Shown: positions 1-12,060, counted from the first letter of the stretch. The stretch: DNA of 64,000 nucleotides from Brachycybe producta (GCA_036925085.1 JAUPFP010000001.1:7912688-7976687), one strand, 5' to 3'. The notes: generated by a model not told the origin, from the letters alone. Translations and numbers: made by a program.

Positions 1-887
1 ACCCAATTGTGGCCTTCCAATTTTACTAATGATCCACTTGACTGTGGTGAAACTAGTGCAAACTATCCTTGTAATAGATGCCTATATTTGTATAGTCTCT
101 TTTTTTGTTGCTTCTATTCGAAGTGCAAATGTAACTGCAGTATTCTTTTTGAATGCTCAGTTTTTTTTGGCTTTGTATCATCTATGGGTTTCTTATATTA
201 TTTCAAGCCAATAATAAATTACTTAATTTTTGCACAGGGTTTCCAATATATATATATATATATATTCTCTCTTTCAAAACACTTATGTTCACTTTGTAAA
301 ATGTGTTTAGCAAGTTTGGAAATTAAATGTGTTGAAAAAAAATAATTAAGAACTCCAAGTGATTTCAGTTAAACCACAACATATTTAGTTTAAGGTGGCT
401 GAATAAATATTTTTGTCCTCCAACCCCCTTCGGAATGGCACCAATACAGTGACTAATACTAATAAGCTGTATGCATAGATGTTTTCGGAAAATTTGAACG
501 CAAAAACGACAACCGAACTTTCTTTAGAAACAACATTACGAAAAATTTAAAATTATTTTCGAAAGGACTATAGAATGGTAGAAGATTATGCTCAAAGGTT
601 TTTCATGACATTTGACATTACCTTAAAAAACATTTTATAGCAGTTTGAAAATTAGGGTTTTTTCATTGACATTTCATGAAAAAAATTATTTTCACATTTT
701 TCAAACTTTATAAAAAGTTAATTTTTAAAGGTATTATTATCATGAAAATGCTTTTAACGTTATAAGTTATAACCAACTATTCCAGTTGCTCAAAGCCGCG
801 GTTGGGGTGAAGAGACCTCCTGTTATTCTATATTATTTTTAAAATAACCTTTGTTAGATGCAGGTAGTCTAAAGTAACTCTTAATAT
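1..887. other. AT-rich non-coding stretch
   Basis: I see no supportable gene here. A short (TA)n run lies near 246-264. The ZP gene enters the window from the left, so part of this could be intron. I found no exon with a matching phase and ZP similarity before position 2055. Confidence 0.5.
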
Positions 888-1205
888 ATTTTTAATAGAG
901 ATGGGACATTCGAATCTTGAACAATATTCGAGATTCCAAAACTCGAATCTTCGCGCTTTTTTCGTCTTTCGAATCCTAACCTTAAAAACAAACTTAAAAA
1001 CTTTGGTAAAATTAGTTTTAACTCCATTGACGTCCAATACAAACGTTAACTAACAAAAAACGGCGATTGTTGCAATTTCGGTGGTACCCGGATCACCAAT
1101 ACCAGCTTGTGGCGACCCTGGGTGTCTCACTGTTTTTTTATTAATAATTTACTATAATTTCATTTATTTGTATCTTCTTAATGAATAATATAATATTACT
1201 AATGG

Positions 1206-1740
1206 TATAACCCGTCATAAATGACGGGAGCAAAATTCACAGGCAATTGTGCCCAGCATTAGAATTGTTTTTCCACCGCTTATTTATGACGTCAGACCAA
1301 GTAACAAACCAATTAGAAATTGATGACGTTCATAAAAGGGCAGATAAAAAGAAATTCTAATGCTGGGCACAATTGCCTGTGATAAATTCTAGTTTAATTT
1401 TGCTACTATTATTTCCTCCCCTTTTTATATTTGAAAGAGAAAATAAGATTTTCATTTTCTCTGGTGTGAGCATGCGCGTCGTTTGTTCCTTTTTTTACTC
1501 CTTTCACTTCAATTTCAGTTTCCCCCTGCCCCTTTTTCCTCTCCATGTTTCTCTGTCTCTCCCCCCCCCCCTCCCTCCCCTTTCCAAACTTTTTCCCTCC
1601 CTAATTTAATATCATGGGGTTCTTAGATGGGGAGAGCGCAACATAATCTTGACCTTGAGAAAGAAAGCGGTTCATTTATTCATTTAAATTTATATAAATG
1701 CCGACGTGCTTCAAGGTTTTTGTCCTTAATTGTTTGTAAA
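1206..1740 (+). repeat. Dispersed repeat with CCCGTCATAAATGACGGG hairpin, copy 1
   Basis: It opens with a perfect palindrome (CCCGTCAT, AA, ATGACGGG), then AAATTCACAGGCAATTGTG. A pyrimidine-rich stretch (about 1410-1605) follows, then a segment ending in CCGACGTGCTTCAA. The same order recurs at 47139-47440. The family is unknown to me. The palindrome and pyrimidine tract recall the ends of some rolling-circle elements, but that is only a suggestion. Confidence 0.55.
1239..1381. mobile_element. Small MITE, about 143 bp
   Basis: The terminal inverted repeats are about 28 bp long, starting ACAGGCAATTGTGCCCAGC at the left with the inverse at the right. The likely 8-bp target duplication is imperfect (CAAAATTC against ATAAATTC). 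The centre carries GTCAGACC and AACCAATTA motifs like those in the MITE at 7354-7488, suggesting a related hAT-type family. The copy at 47139 keeps only the left terminal repeat. Confidence 0.6.
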
Positions 1741-2054
1741 GCGTTACTGAGGGAAGGAAGTAAGGAGACAAAGAAAGATAGACGGGGCTTAACATATATA
1801 TAAATATATGATGGATTCGAGAGATTCGAGGAATCCGAGAACCTTTTAAGATTCGGATTCGTCCCACCTCTAATTTTTAAGCTACAATTTTGTAAACTAA
1901 TTTATAATCAAGCTTGTTTCAAATTATTTAAGTTTGAGTAAATTTGTCTAGAAAAATGAATGAAATTAGTTTCAACTTTTTTTTAGAAGAAGTTATTTTA
2001 AAGTTTTTAAATATTATATAATTTTTTTTATCATTATTTTAATTTTCTGGACAG

Positions 2055-5000
2055 AAAAAAATGATGTGGAACACACTGACAGTTCAGTATAACCCTTTAA
2101 TCGAAGAAGAATGGGATCAACATTTTAGAGTAACTTGTGAATACGGATATCAGTATTGGAAAAAGGTTTCTTTTCCAGTAGTTGATGTGAGGTAATCAGA
2201 AAAATCGTTACAACTTAAATGCATTACAAGCTCATTTTTGAGTTGTACTTCATATTTAATTTATATTGTTTATTTTTTTTTATCTGAAGGGTACCGACTG
2301 AAAGTCCATTACTATTCACATTATCTCCACCTGAATGCCAAATGGAAATTCGCTCAGGTTTTAATCTCAATGGACAACGAGTATCAGGACCTGTCAATGT
2401 TGGAGATCCATTAACGCTTGTGATTTACATGCGAAGTCCCACAGGTAAATTATATAAAAAAAATGTTATTAAAAATTGACAAAACATTCCTGACTTAAAA
2501 GTAATGTTATCATAATTTTTTTTTTTAGAATTTTTGTATACTTTAATGATATTATGTAGACCAGATTAAAATTAGAAACAGCAAGATAGATATTACCATA
2601 ATAAAAAAGGCACTAGGCACTTGAACTTCAACTTGAATCCTCTGAGTAAGGGTTCCTATGTAGAAAAACCCTTGTTTTATTGAGTATTAATTAAAAGAAT
2701 GTTCTATATTAGAACCCTGATTCATCAGAGGGTTCAAGTTAAATTTCAAGCACCAAATGTGTTGAATAAAACATGGGGTATCTATGCTGAAAAACCTGGA
2801 ATTCAAGAGATTTTGCAATTTGGTTGGAAGATTTTTTCGATTTGTGATGTTAGCCTCTTAGGCTAACATCACAAATCGAAAAATCGTCCCAAAGATTGCT
2901 AAGATCGTTTTTTTCTACTCAGCCCAGAGAGACCCTATGTTAAAAGAAAAACTGTTCATTTTTAAAATACACAATCGCAACAATATGTTTATTTTTTTAT
3001 ATTTAAAGTTGTCCAATTTTAATTTTTCAAAGTTGCAATGTACACCTTAAATATATGCTGAGCGAGTGATAGAATGACAAAAAATTGGTAAGTACGGTTC
3101 TATTTTAAAAAAACTTTCAAAATCGCGAATTTCTAACTCTTATGTTAAGCTCCATTGAGTACGCCCAAATAAGAAAAAACATCTATTAAAAATGCTCGTA
3201 AAAATACGTAAAAATAATTTTAAAAAGCAGAAAAAATCAGCACGTGCGCCAATATGTTATGTTGGCTTCACTGTGGCTTTTTAAAATTATTTTTACGTAT
3301 TTTACGAGCATTTTTTAATGGATGTTTTATGCTTTACGAGCGAGTACTCAATGGAGTTTAACATAAGAGTTAGAAATTTGCAATTTTGAAATAAGTTTTT
3401 AAAAATATAACCGCACTTCAATCAATTTTTCGTCATTATATCATTCGATCACTACGCGCAATTTTTGATAATAATTTGCATATTGTCGAATTTTTATTTG
3501 CATAAACGTTTTCGTCTTATTGGTAATAATTCGCCGTTCTCTATATTGTATTTAAAAAAAAGATGCTAAGTATACTTGATGTTTGATCATCAAATAGGTT
3601 TTTGGGTGATTTTGGGTTTAAAAAATCAGAAGCTAAATTTTTGTTAAGTTTTGTAAATGCTAGGTATTAAGAAACTTGTCATCCTAATCTAATGTTCTGC
3701 ACATGGAAATGGTTAGTTAATTATTTTTAATTATATTTTCTAGTTGGCTTTGACATTATCATAAACAACTGCCATGCTCATAATGGTGCAAACAAGAGGA
3801 TGGCTTTGATCGATGAGCACGGGTAAGTGACATACTGGTATATTTCATAAGAAAAAAATGTATTGAATCGTAAGAATATATCTAAGCTGTATCAGGAAAT
3901 TAATGAAAAATACTACTATCCAAAAATAAAAAAGGTAGAAAAGCGTCCGGAAACAACATGCAGATAGAGCGGGCTGGGAACTGTGGGTAGCTCCACATAA
4001 CTTTCTGAAGAAAACAAACATCTACATCACATTGTTTTTTTTTTAAATGATTAAATATAGCGATCTTCATACGAGGCATTTTATGGGGTCCTAATTTGAG
4101 AAGAAAATTTTAATATCGATCATATCTGGAAATTCTTTTTTTGTTAAAGAAATGTCTACAAGACGGAGTCAACCTTCGAGATTTTTTTTACAGCCTAAAG
4201 AAATAAGACAGCAGTTTCCAGACACAGTAATTAAAACTAATTATTAATGTTTTATTCCTATTTTTTAGTTGTCCAGTTGAAAATAAGATCATAAGTGATT
4301 TCAAAGGTGTGGACATTCATCATGGAGTATATGAAAGTAAAGTGTATGCATTCTTCAAGGCATTTCGTTTCACTGGAAGCCCAGCTCTTTACATTGAGTG
4401 TGATGTACGAATGTGTCACGGTATTTGTCCAGTAAGTTTAACTTTTACGTTCATGTTTAAGAGGCTACACATCACTAAATTACATCGAAAAATCTCCGCA
4501 AAGAGCGATAGCATCGTTTTTCTCTTTAGCCCATAGACCCAATGTTAAAGAAGAAACGTTAATTTTTAAAATACACCAGTCGCGGCAATATGTTTATTTT
4601 TCATATTTAACGTTGTCCAATATTAAGTTTCCAGAGAGCAATGTGCACCATAAATATATGCTGATCGAGTGATAGAATGACAAAACATTGGTAAGTGTGC
4701 TTCTATTTATAAAAACTATTTCAAAATCGCAAATTTCTAACTTATGTACTCAAGAGTTAGAAATTCGCAATTTTGAAATAAGTTTTTAAAAATAGAAAAA
4801 CACACATTTTTTGTCATTCAATCACGTGATCAGCATATATTTAAGGTGCACATTGCGCTTCGAAAACTTAATATTACACAACTTTAAATATGAAAAATAA
4901 ACATATTGCTGCCGCGACTGTGTATTTTAAAAATTAACATTTCTTCTTTAACATCGGGTCTATGTGCTCAATAGAAAAACGATGATAGCGCTCTTTGCGG

Positions 5001-8000
5001 AGATTTTTCGAATTTTGTGATGTAGCATCTTAAGGAACTTTTTGCATCTATAGAAAAGGAGAAAAACTATAAGACGAGCGATAAAGAAAGATACAACTGA
5101 AAGATACCTTCTTCCTTATAGCTGGTAAAATGTAGTAGAAAAGTTTGAAACAAATTCAGCTTTCTGCTTACTTTTCTGCCATATAAATAGGATAGATTTT
5201 TTTTCAGTTGCATTTTTTTTTCTGCACGACAGATTTTGGCCAAAGAGAGAATTAAAAAACTATGCGAATTTAAAGTGACGTGCATAGTTGAAGACTGCAT
5301 TAATTATTTTGATAAGCAATTTTTTTTTCATTTTTTTTTAGAAACAACGTTGTTATTGGAGAAATCTTCGAGGTCGAACGGAAGCTCCAGAAGGATTACA
5401 TGGAAGGCAGAAAAATCACACCGCAGGAAACGAGACTGAAATTGGAAACGATACATATGCCTTTACAACTGAAGAATACGAAAACCAAGAGGATGACATT
5501 CTGGAGAACATACATTTATTTTCAATTCCACTTTTACCGCCTCGAAGAAATTCCAGTACGAGTAATCCTAAAACGACCGCCGGCACCGCAGCCACCACAT
5601 CTGCAACAACGAGAAGAGCATTTGGAAGCAGATCATCACCGTCTTTAATAACTAAATCATCAAGAAGAACCACAGCATCATCAACAATAACATCAACTAC
5701 ATTGAAAGCAACCACAAACAGACCCCTTAATACTAACATTCTTGGATTAAATCCTACACAACGAGTAACCACAAGTACTTTGAAGCCAGTTTCTTCACCA
5801 TCTTCGACAACAATTTACTTGAGGAGAACCACGGTCGGTATTCATCCAAAGGCGGATCTTACGTCAACTGTTAATTTAAACCTTAGTGGACGCCGACACA
5901 AGCGTAACTCGGAAGATGCTCTCGGAAAATCAGAAACCTTGAGTGATTTGGAGGCAAATAATACAATTTCTGATACAGTCAATTTGTTTCAAGCACTGGA
6001 AGTTCGATCGGAACCGCCAGAAGAGGTGTCAAGATTCAAAGGTAAAACAAATTTATTTAATTGTAATATAGTACAATTCGTTTAACACGAAAAATAGAAT
6101 AACACGAAAGACAGTGCGTTTCATATTTATATAGATGCAAAACCAGAAATTGGTTATAACTCGCGTTAAACTTGATGCATTCGCCTGAAATTTTCAACAT
6201 AAAAGAGAGCATATTATTTTATAAATTTTCTGCTAGGCAGAAATTTTTTTCTTAAAAAGGTAAATATTAAAAAAACTAAAAACTGAAAAGTGGCCATTTC
6301 ATAATTATACATTTACTAATGAACTTTTTATTTTGACAAAATAACATGCTGAACACAACAGTAACATTAAAATGACTAAAGTATACGACTATCTTGATGT
6401 TTTATAACTAAGTATTCTTTTCTAAATACTTTCAAGAAATTTCCAGAAATTCTGCCCAGAAGCAGCTAAAACGGCACTTTTCTGCTCTGCTGTTGTACCA
6501 TAATCATGGCAATCTGCTTAATCATTATGTACGATGATATCGAAAAAGTTGTCTATAGGATGTAAGTCTGGGGGACACACGCCGGCCATTCGAGAGTGGT
6601 GATATTTTGGTTTAGTAAACATTCGTTCCTCAGGTCACTGAAGCAAACCGGTGCTTATTTCAACCAAAACAAACATTATTGACTATCAGACAATGTTACA
6701 AGGGTATACATGTATACTGCCAAAAACATCGATTCCCCAGCGTTACCTTAGTATTCAAGCAAGAAATGCACCAGTTGGCTCCAGTGATCAAAGAAACGAA
6801 TGGTTACGAAACCAAAATATTACCACTCTCGAAACTTAAAAATCTTTTGGGACATCATCGTACGTAATGATTAAGCAGACTGCCATGATAATACCAAAAT
6901 AGCAGAGCAGAAAAATGCCATTTTAGCTGCTTTGTGGCAGAATTTCTGCAAATGTGTTTCAAAATGTTTCTTAAAGTATGTAGAAAAGAATGTTTTAATC
7001 TATAAAACATCAGGGCAGTCATATACTTTATTAATTTTAACCTTATTGTTGTGTTCAGCATGTGATTTTGTCACAATAAATAATAAAAGTGAAAAGTTCA
7101 TTAGTGCGTCCATAATTATGAAACAGCCATTTTCCATTTTTTTAATTTTTTTAATTTTTACCTTTTTAAGAAAAAAATTTCTGCCTAGCAGAAAGTTTAT
7201 AATATAAGGATGTTCTCTTTGTGTTAAACGGTTTACACCGTATATTGTGTTTTGTTTTGAGTTATTGCTTCCTTTTGTGTAATTTTACTTAACCAATTGT
7301 AGTTATATAATGCTGCAATTAGACTTTTCTCCCTCTTGCCACAGATCTTCTTGACACAGGCATCTGTAGATAGCTTCAGAATTTCTTTGGCTCCGCCCTT
7401 TTATGAGCGTCAGACCAAATATCAACCAATTATAAATAAAAAGGGCGGAGCCAAAAAAATTCTGAAGCTGTCTGTCTACAGATGCTTGTCTTCTTGCAGA
7501 GTAATTTCTCAAATTCAAATTCAAATACAGAAATTTGTTAAGCACTGCAAGGACGTCTTAAAGATAGATTTCATGCATATTAATTACTTAACAATTTGTT
7601 GTAAAGTGTAATGCAACGCCACGTAAGACCACTTAAAGAGACCATTACCTCCAGAAATTTATTTTCAAAATATTGTCAAGACTACCCAATGATTACAAAA
7701 ACAATTTTTAAAATTAAAATTAAGTCATTAAAACCATAAAAAAAAACTTGAAAATGAAGTGACTTCTCCTGATTCACCAAACGACGCCATTTTAAATTTT
7801 CCAAAAACAAGTCTCTCTTCCCCCCCCCTCATTTTCGTGGTAAAGGTTGTCACCTCACATTTCCAGAATTCCTTAATCAAATACATGTATTGCCTATTCG
7901 TAGTAAACTCGAAACAACCTACCGTGTGGAATAATTCAAATATTAAATCCATACTACTTTGAAATGAAAGTAATGTGAGCTGGTGACAACACATCAGAAT

Positions 8001-8777
8001 TCGAGTGGAGGAGTAGACTTTGGGGGGGGGGTTGTTGCCAATGTCTGTTGTTTGGTGGCGCATCTATCTGATAAAGTTCATTAACATGAAGTCAATTGAC
8101 TTCATTTTTTAAATTATATTCATGGCTTATTTTTTAAATTAAAAAAATTGTTCTGGTAATTCATAAAATAATTCTTGACAATATTTTAACAAGAAATTTC
8201 TGGAGGTAATGGTCTCTTTAAAACATCTTTGTGTGTGGTGTGAAGGATTTGACAAGAGTTCTATGTTTATTGTGGAGAAGTTGTTGCAACTAAAAAACAT
8301 CCTTCAAGAACTTGCAAAGATGGCGCTGTGCTATTATGCAATGATCAAGTTCACTGGTATACAAATTATTAATGAGTCTGATTAGTATAACGAGTGACAT
8401 ATCAAACCATTGCATATAATTTAGAGTGAACATTTTTAAGTTGCACACAACAACTTGTACAGCCTTGTACAACAATTCATTAAGTAATGTGAACCCACCT
8501 TAAATGCATTGCCTAGTAAATCAATTAATTACAAAAATGCCTGTTTTCATTTCTATTTCCAGGTGTTGAGGACAATCTTGTTTGCATCAAAACAATAGGA
8601 TTCACAGCCATTATCAGCATGCTGGTATTACTATTGATTTTGGTGACATCTGTAAGTTGCATGTTGTGTGCTCGTCTACGTCGACTGCAATGCACGGACT
8701 CAAATTTAGCAACACTTGGCAAGTGTTATGCCAATCACAACTTTCTCGCTGCCATAAAAGTTAATAGGACATCCTGA
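2055..8777 (+). CDS. ZP-domain membrane protein, 3' six exons (5' part outside window)
   Basis: Six exons join in frame: 2055-2191, 2290-2444, 3744-3822, 4269-4431, 5342-6041 and 8563-8777. They give 482 codons plus stop; all introns are GT-AG. Residues 1-190 are a ZP module: WNTLTVQYNPLIEEEWDQ, then SPPECQMEIRSGF, INNCHAHNGANKR, FKAFRFTGSPALYIECD, VRMCHGIC and CYWRN, with conserved cysteines. Residues ~200-360 form a Ser/Thr-rich, probably O-glycosylated linker. RRHKR (362-366) is a furin-type cleavage site. Residues ~423-446 are one membrane helix, then a ~36-residue cytosolic tail. Family knowledge: arthropod ZP proteins sit at apical epidermal membranes, link cuticle to cells, and are shed by furin cleavage. 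The signal peptide and start of ZP-N must lie left of the window. I am sure of the family but not of the paralogue. Several introns are filled by foldback elements. Confidence 0.9.
2800..3480. repeat. Foldback (inverted-repeat) element in ZP intron 2
   Basis: A near-perfect hairpin sits at 2835-2886 (stem TTTCGATTTGTGATGTTAGCC, loop TCTTA). A larger inverted repeat follows: the left arm at about 3060-3230 pairs with the right arm at about 3255-3455, with shared blocks such as TTTCTAACTCTTATGTTAA. The left part (2862-3060) matches the foldback at 4462-5033, so this looks like a related, partly truncated copy. No protein frame is visible. Confidence 0.65.
4462..5033. mobile_element. Foldback element, ~570 bp, arms nearly full length
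   Basis: Two arms of about 285 bp meet near 4750. The outer ends read CATCGAAAAATCTCCGCAAA and its inverse GCGGAGATTTTTCGAATTTTG. Inner blocks repeat in inverse order: AGACCCAATGTTAAAGAAGAA, GCAATATGTTTATTTTTCATA and GATCGAGTGATAGAATGACA. It lies wholly in the intron between the CHGIC exon and the CYWRN exon of the ZP gene. Related arms occur at 2862-3480 and 49290-49560. No coding capacity is seen, so it is presumably non-autonomous. Confidence 0.75.
6180..7225. mobile_element. Large inverted repeat with Tc1-like core in ZP intron 5
   Basis: A left arm (about 6180-6540) and a right arm (about 6850-7225) match in inverse orientation over roughly 360 bp. Paired blocks include ATAAATTTTCTGCTAGGCAG with its inverse near 7184, and CATGGCAATCTGCTTAATCATTA with its inverse near 6868. 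The minus-strand reading near 6600-6530 gives CPPDLHPIDNFFDI. This resembles the SPDLNPIENFW motif that holds the last catalytic region of Tc1/mariner transposases, and later residues resemble the following W-x-IP segment. I read it as a decayed Tc1-like transposase end duplicated head to head. The arms are clear; the transposase call is moderate. Confidence 0.55.
7354..7488. mobile_element. hAT-type MITE, 135 bp, 8-bp TSD
   Basis: The inverted arms contain GCATCTGTAGA, GCTTCAGAAT and TTTGGCTCCGCCCTTTT, with the inverse order at the right. The flanks are an exact 8-bp duplication TCTTCTTG at 7346-7353 and 7489-7496. The internal GGCTCCGCCC box is shared with the MITE at 12840-13045. It lies in the last ZP intron. 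Confidence 0.75.
7497..8562. other. Remainder of last ZP intron
   Basis: No gene is visible. A 24-bp inverted pair (CCATTACCTCCAGAAATTT near 7642, with its inverse near 8193) brackets about 570 bp and may mark another decayed TIR element. C- and G-rich runs lie at about 7820 and 8021. Confidence 0.4.
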
Positions 8778-10510
8778 ACAGAATACAAAGTTTTCGTTTT
8801 TTTTTATTTATATTCAAATTAATGAAATGCTTGCAAATGGGGAGGGGGGGGGGCTACAATAGTTTTCAGTCAAATATAGATATACACACACACACAAGCT
8901 GCTCATGAGGGGAAGGGGGCCTTCAAGTATCTAGTAAAAAATTCTTTTCAAAACATAGTGAAACCACCACAATGATATAATTCTAGCACAAATATCTAAT
9001 CATTTAAATGTACTTATCCAATCATCAAACTTTGTATTTATATTCATAAAACAGCAATTGTTTAACTACTGTATATTTGTGTCACGTACACAAATGTTAG
9101 TTATTTTTGTCAAGATTTGGGAACTATACCTTTCGACAAAATATTAAATAAGTTGTTTCAGGTGTTTGTATGCAAGTTCCTGTATTTTGTAGACGAATTC
9201 CACTTTGATGTCATTAATTAGTAGCATTTTGCAGATGTCACAATGGTGTTGTACCACATGGATATTTACTTGCTGAATAGGCAAAGAATAACTACCAGTA
9301 ATCAAAGTTTACAGTGTAGAGTTAAAATGTAAGTTGCATTAAGCAGCGATCAAACTGGCAATATTTTTTACGCATAATGATTACTCTCGGGTTTTCACAA
9401 CACATTTTGCAAGATTTAACTTGCACAATGTGTTGCAAAAACTGAGAATATTCGTTTTTGCAGCTACAAGAAACCTCTTGCAAGTCAGTGCTGCATGAAA
9501 GTTATTATAGTGGCAAACACAATTTATTGCAGAAAATATAGCTTTGAATTTTAGCGTAACTATAAAATGTTAAAAAGTAGTGCAACTCATGAAAAATACA
9601 TTCTTTATTTGTAAGTTACAATAATAATTACTTATTTATGGATTGCACTGCTTTTTAAACACCTTGCCTAGCCAGTGCATTGCTTTGAGAAGATGAAATT
9701 ACTCTAGAGTACATTCAGTTGAAAAAGTTTCAAAACTAATGCGTGGATGAATAGATGTCATAAACAGACACTTTTTAGTAAAGTATTGGGGAACTTGACA
9801 TTGACAAATGTGACCAAAAATGTATCTAAGTGCACTCTGTACACAAAAAAGTGACAATTTTCTGATTTCATTCTCTTAAGATTTATCTGTCAGTGTAATT
9901 ATGGTAAGCATTGTATAAGTTTATAATCTACAATTAAACTGTAATATTATTTGTTTGATCTGCTGTGAATCTCTAAATAATTACCAAGTTTAATTTGATG
10001 TTACATAAAATACTGTATTAGCAAGTGGAGACGTTAAAATCAAGTTAATGTTAACAAAAACAAAGAAACCAAGACTGAGTTAATTTAAGGGGTCCCAGTA
10101 TCAAATTAAAGTGATCAAATGCATTATTTATTATGAAAGTTCGATGTGTAATTTACATTATTTTTTTTGTGTTATTTAGGCTAGGTAGAATGGTAATTTA
10201 AATTTTATTAATATATTTATCGTAATAGTTTTTAAGATACTATTATTTGGTACATCTAATTGCAAATTTGCAATTTTTTAGCATCACACGTTGCGTTTGC
10301 ATTGCAGTGAACAAAAAATCATTCAATGAGATAGACACACGTGGCATTTTTTGGATGAACATTAGTATAAATGGTGTTGTAGATCCTTTTTTTGCTTTAC
10401 AGTATTTATTAATTCAAATATGATGTTATTAACTGCAATGTCACATATAATGATCTTTGATAATGTTATGATAATTAAATATATGTAAATAAAAGGGTTT
10501 AATTAAGGTT
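8778..10510 (+). other. ZP 3' UTR and flank
   Basis: This is AT-rich sequence after the ZP stop codon without a supportable frame. A G-run and a short (CA)n lie near 8840-8895. An AATAAA at 10488-10493 is the first strong poly(A) signal seen, so the 3' UTR could be up to ~1.7 kb. No transcript evidence is available. Confidence 0.35.
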
Positions 10511-10939
10511 AGTAACCTTAATTTATAAGGGGAATTGGGAAAAAATGGTGGTGAATTGGTTTAAAAAACAAAAAAATAAATAGAATACATGTATTTATAA
10601 TTCTATTTTGGGGTAATGGGACTGGGATGTCAAATCTGTTAAATTGTATAATAAATGTTATTTGTAATTCTCACGTGTTTCATTTGGTAATATACATGTA
10701 TTGTATTGTCTTTGCATTCAATTGAATGTGGCTTTGATTTAATGTCAGCTTTTGTAAGAGAATTAAATACTTTTATACGCGGCCTACATGCATATTCAAG
10801 ACGGAAGATTAACTCTTGATTTTCAAACCCTCGAGACAAGGTTTCAACATCGAAAAACACTGGTTTAAGCATACTTTTTTTTTGTTTTTAACCATGCTCA
10901 TAGAGCTGAAGTTGAAGTTAAAGCTCAAGTGCCAGTTGT

Positions 10940-11420
10940 CCTTCTTAAATTTCGATCTAATGCACTCATGTCGGTGTGACTCACGATTGTGAAAATGTTA
11001 CAGAAAACTATATAGTGACGTGATGACAGACGCATCTTTGTCGTAAATCATGGCAAGTTCATTCGAAATTCAATCATTCACTGCCATCTAACGTCATTTT
11101 GATGTCACTGATTTTCCGTAACGTTTTCAGCACTGTAAATGCTCTCATTAGCTTCTTTGCGGCTAATGCATCGCATGCGGCATTACAGAATGGCGCCGTC
11201 AAATTGACATCACAGTATAGTACCCGTTTGTTTAGCAGCAAGCATTCTATTGTGGTACAAGACGCCGGGCTGTGACTTCATTTCGACGTGCATAATAAAT
11301 AATACATTCTGTAATGCCGCATGCACTGCATTAGTCACATGAAGAGTGTGACATCAAAATAACGTCACAGTCCATGCCGAGTAGGCCTACCACAATACAA
11401 TGCTTGCAGCTAAATAATTG
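10940..11420. repeat. Nested inverted repeats
   Basis: CTAATGCATCGCATGCGGCA (from 11163) pairs with its inverse ending at 11334. AACGTCATTTTGATGTCAC (about 11090) pairs with a segment near 11350. A second pair with a different axis joins TAGCAGCAAGCATTCTATTG (11233) to its inverse near 11395. The overlapping axes suggest one foldback inserted in or rearranged against another. No frame is visible. Confidence 0.5.
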
Positions 11421-11785
11421 GCTACACTACATTTTCAGCGTTTGTTAATCTTTCTGCCAATCAGCATCAATTGTTAAATTAACGCGTTTCTCATGCTGCA
11501 GTGAACAACAGTAGATCTATGCATATTATTGTTGTATGCCAATAGATGTCATTGTCCAAAAAACCATTTCGTATATGGCACATGTACGTTCAACGTTTTC
11601 TTAAACACAGACAACTCTGTCACTGTTTTGTACTTATTCGTTTAATAGTAACCAGAGCTTAACCAAGACATGAGGCAACTAGGTAAGTAAAAGCTAGGAT
11701 CTGGTTATGATGATCTTATTGCTAAGTCTGACGCGCAAACAGCAATATATGGAATAATGACATCACAGCCAATGCCGTGTATATA

Positions 11786-12060
11786 ACTCATTCAATGGTC
11801 CAGTGGTGAAAGCACGCCACACTCGTAATTCTTGTCTACTTTATTATGGTTTTATGACTGTCTGTAATAAAGCAAGTATAATAGACAATCTGCATTCGTC
11901 TCGCCTGTTTTAACCATTCTTTTCCAGCAACGTCGATACTACGAAATATCTAGGAGAACGACCCCGGCACCATTGGACTCAGGTGGTATAACAAACTCTC
12001 CTCACGAAAAGCGGTATCCGCTCTAGTCAGGAGAATCTACGACCCGAGCCCCGTAACAAG
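11786..12060 (+). repeat. LTR-like repeat segment, copy 1 (fossil)
   Basis: This segment aligns by eye with 14516-14790. Shared blocks are AATGGTCCAGTGGYGAAAGC, CATTCGTCTC, AGAACGACCCCGGCACC, TTGGACTCAGGTRGTAT and GGTATCCGCTCTA. The order resembles the 3' end of an LTR followed by the start of an internal region. TGGTCCAGTGG also fits a tRNA A-box, so a SINE is an alternative. Broken fragment; age unknown. Confidence 0.4.

Larger units (their letters stand above)
896..1872. mobile_element. Non-autonomous hAT-type element with 8-bp TSD
   Basis: The left end reads TAGAGATGGGACATTCGAATC and the right end is its imperfect inverse, GATTCGTCCCACCTCTA. The flanks are an exact 8-bp duplication, ATTTTTAA, at 888-895 and 1873-1880, which is the hAT superfamily signature. 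No transposase frame is visible inside, so it would depend on a helper. Its first ~240 bp match, in inverse orientation, the inside of the element at 12220-14278, including a GGTGGTACCCGGATCACC stretch. A smaller repeat (1206-1740) with its own MITE (1239-1381) lies inside. Seen: termini and TSD. Inferred: the superfamily. Confidence 0.8.

Noticed and set aside
1-70. Possible upstream ZP exon ending at a GT at 71
   Set aside because: The phase would fit, but the translation in that frame (PNCGLPILLMIHLTVV) does not match the part of ZP-N expected before the first confirmed exon.
11786-11860. tRNA gene or SINE head at TGGTCCAGTGG
   Set aside because: An A-box-like word is present, but I find no matching B-box at the right distance and no cloverleaf. 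The downstream sequence fits an LTR-like repeat better.
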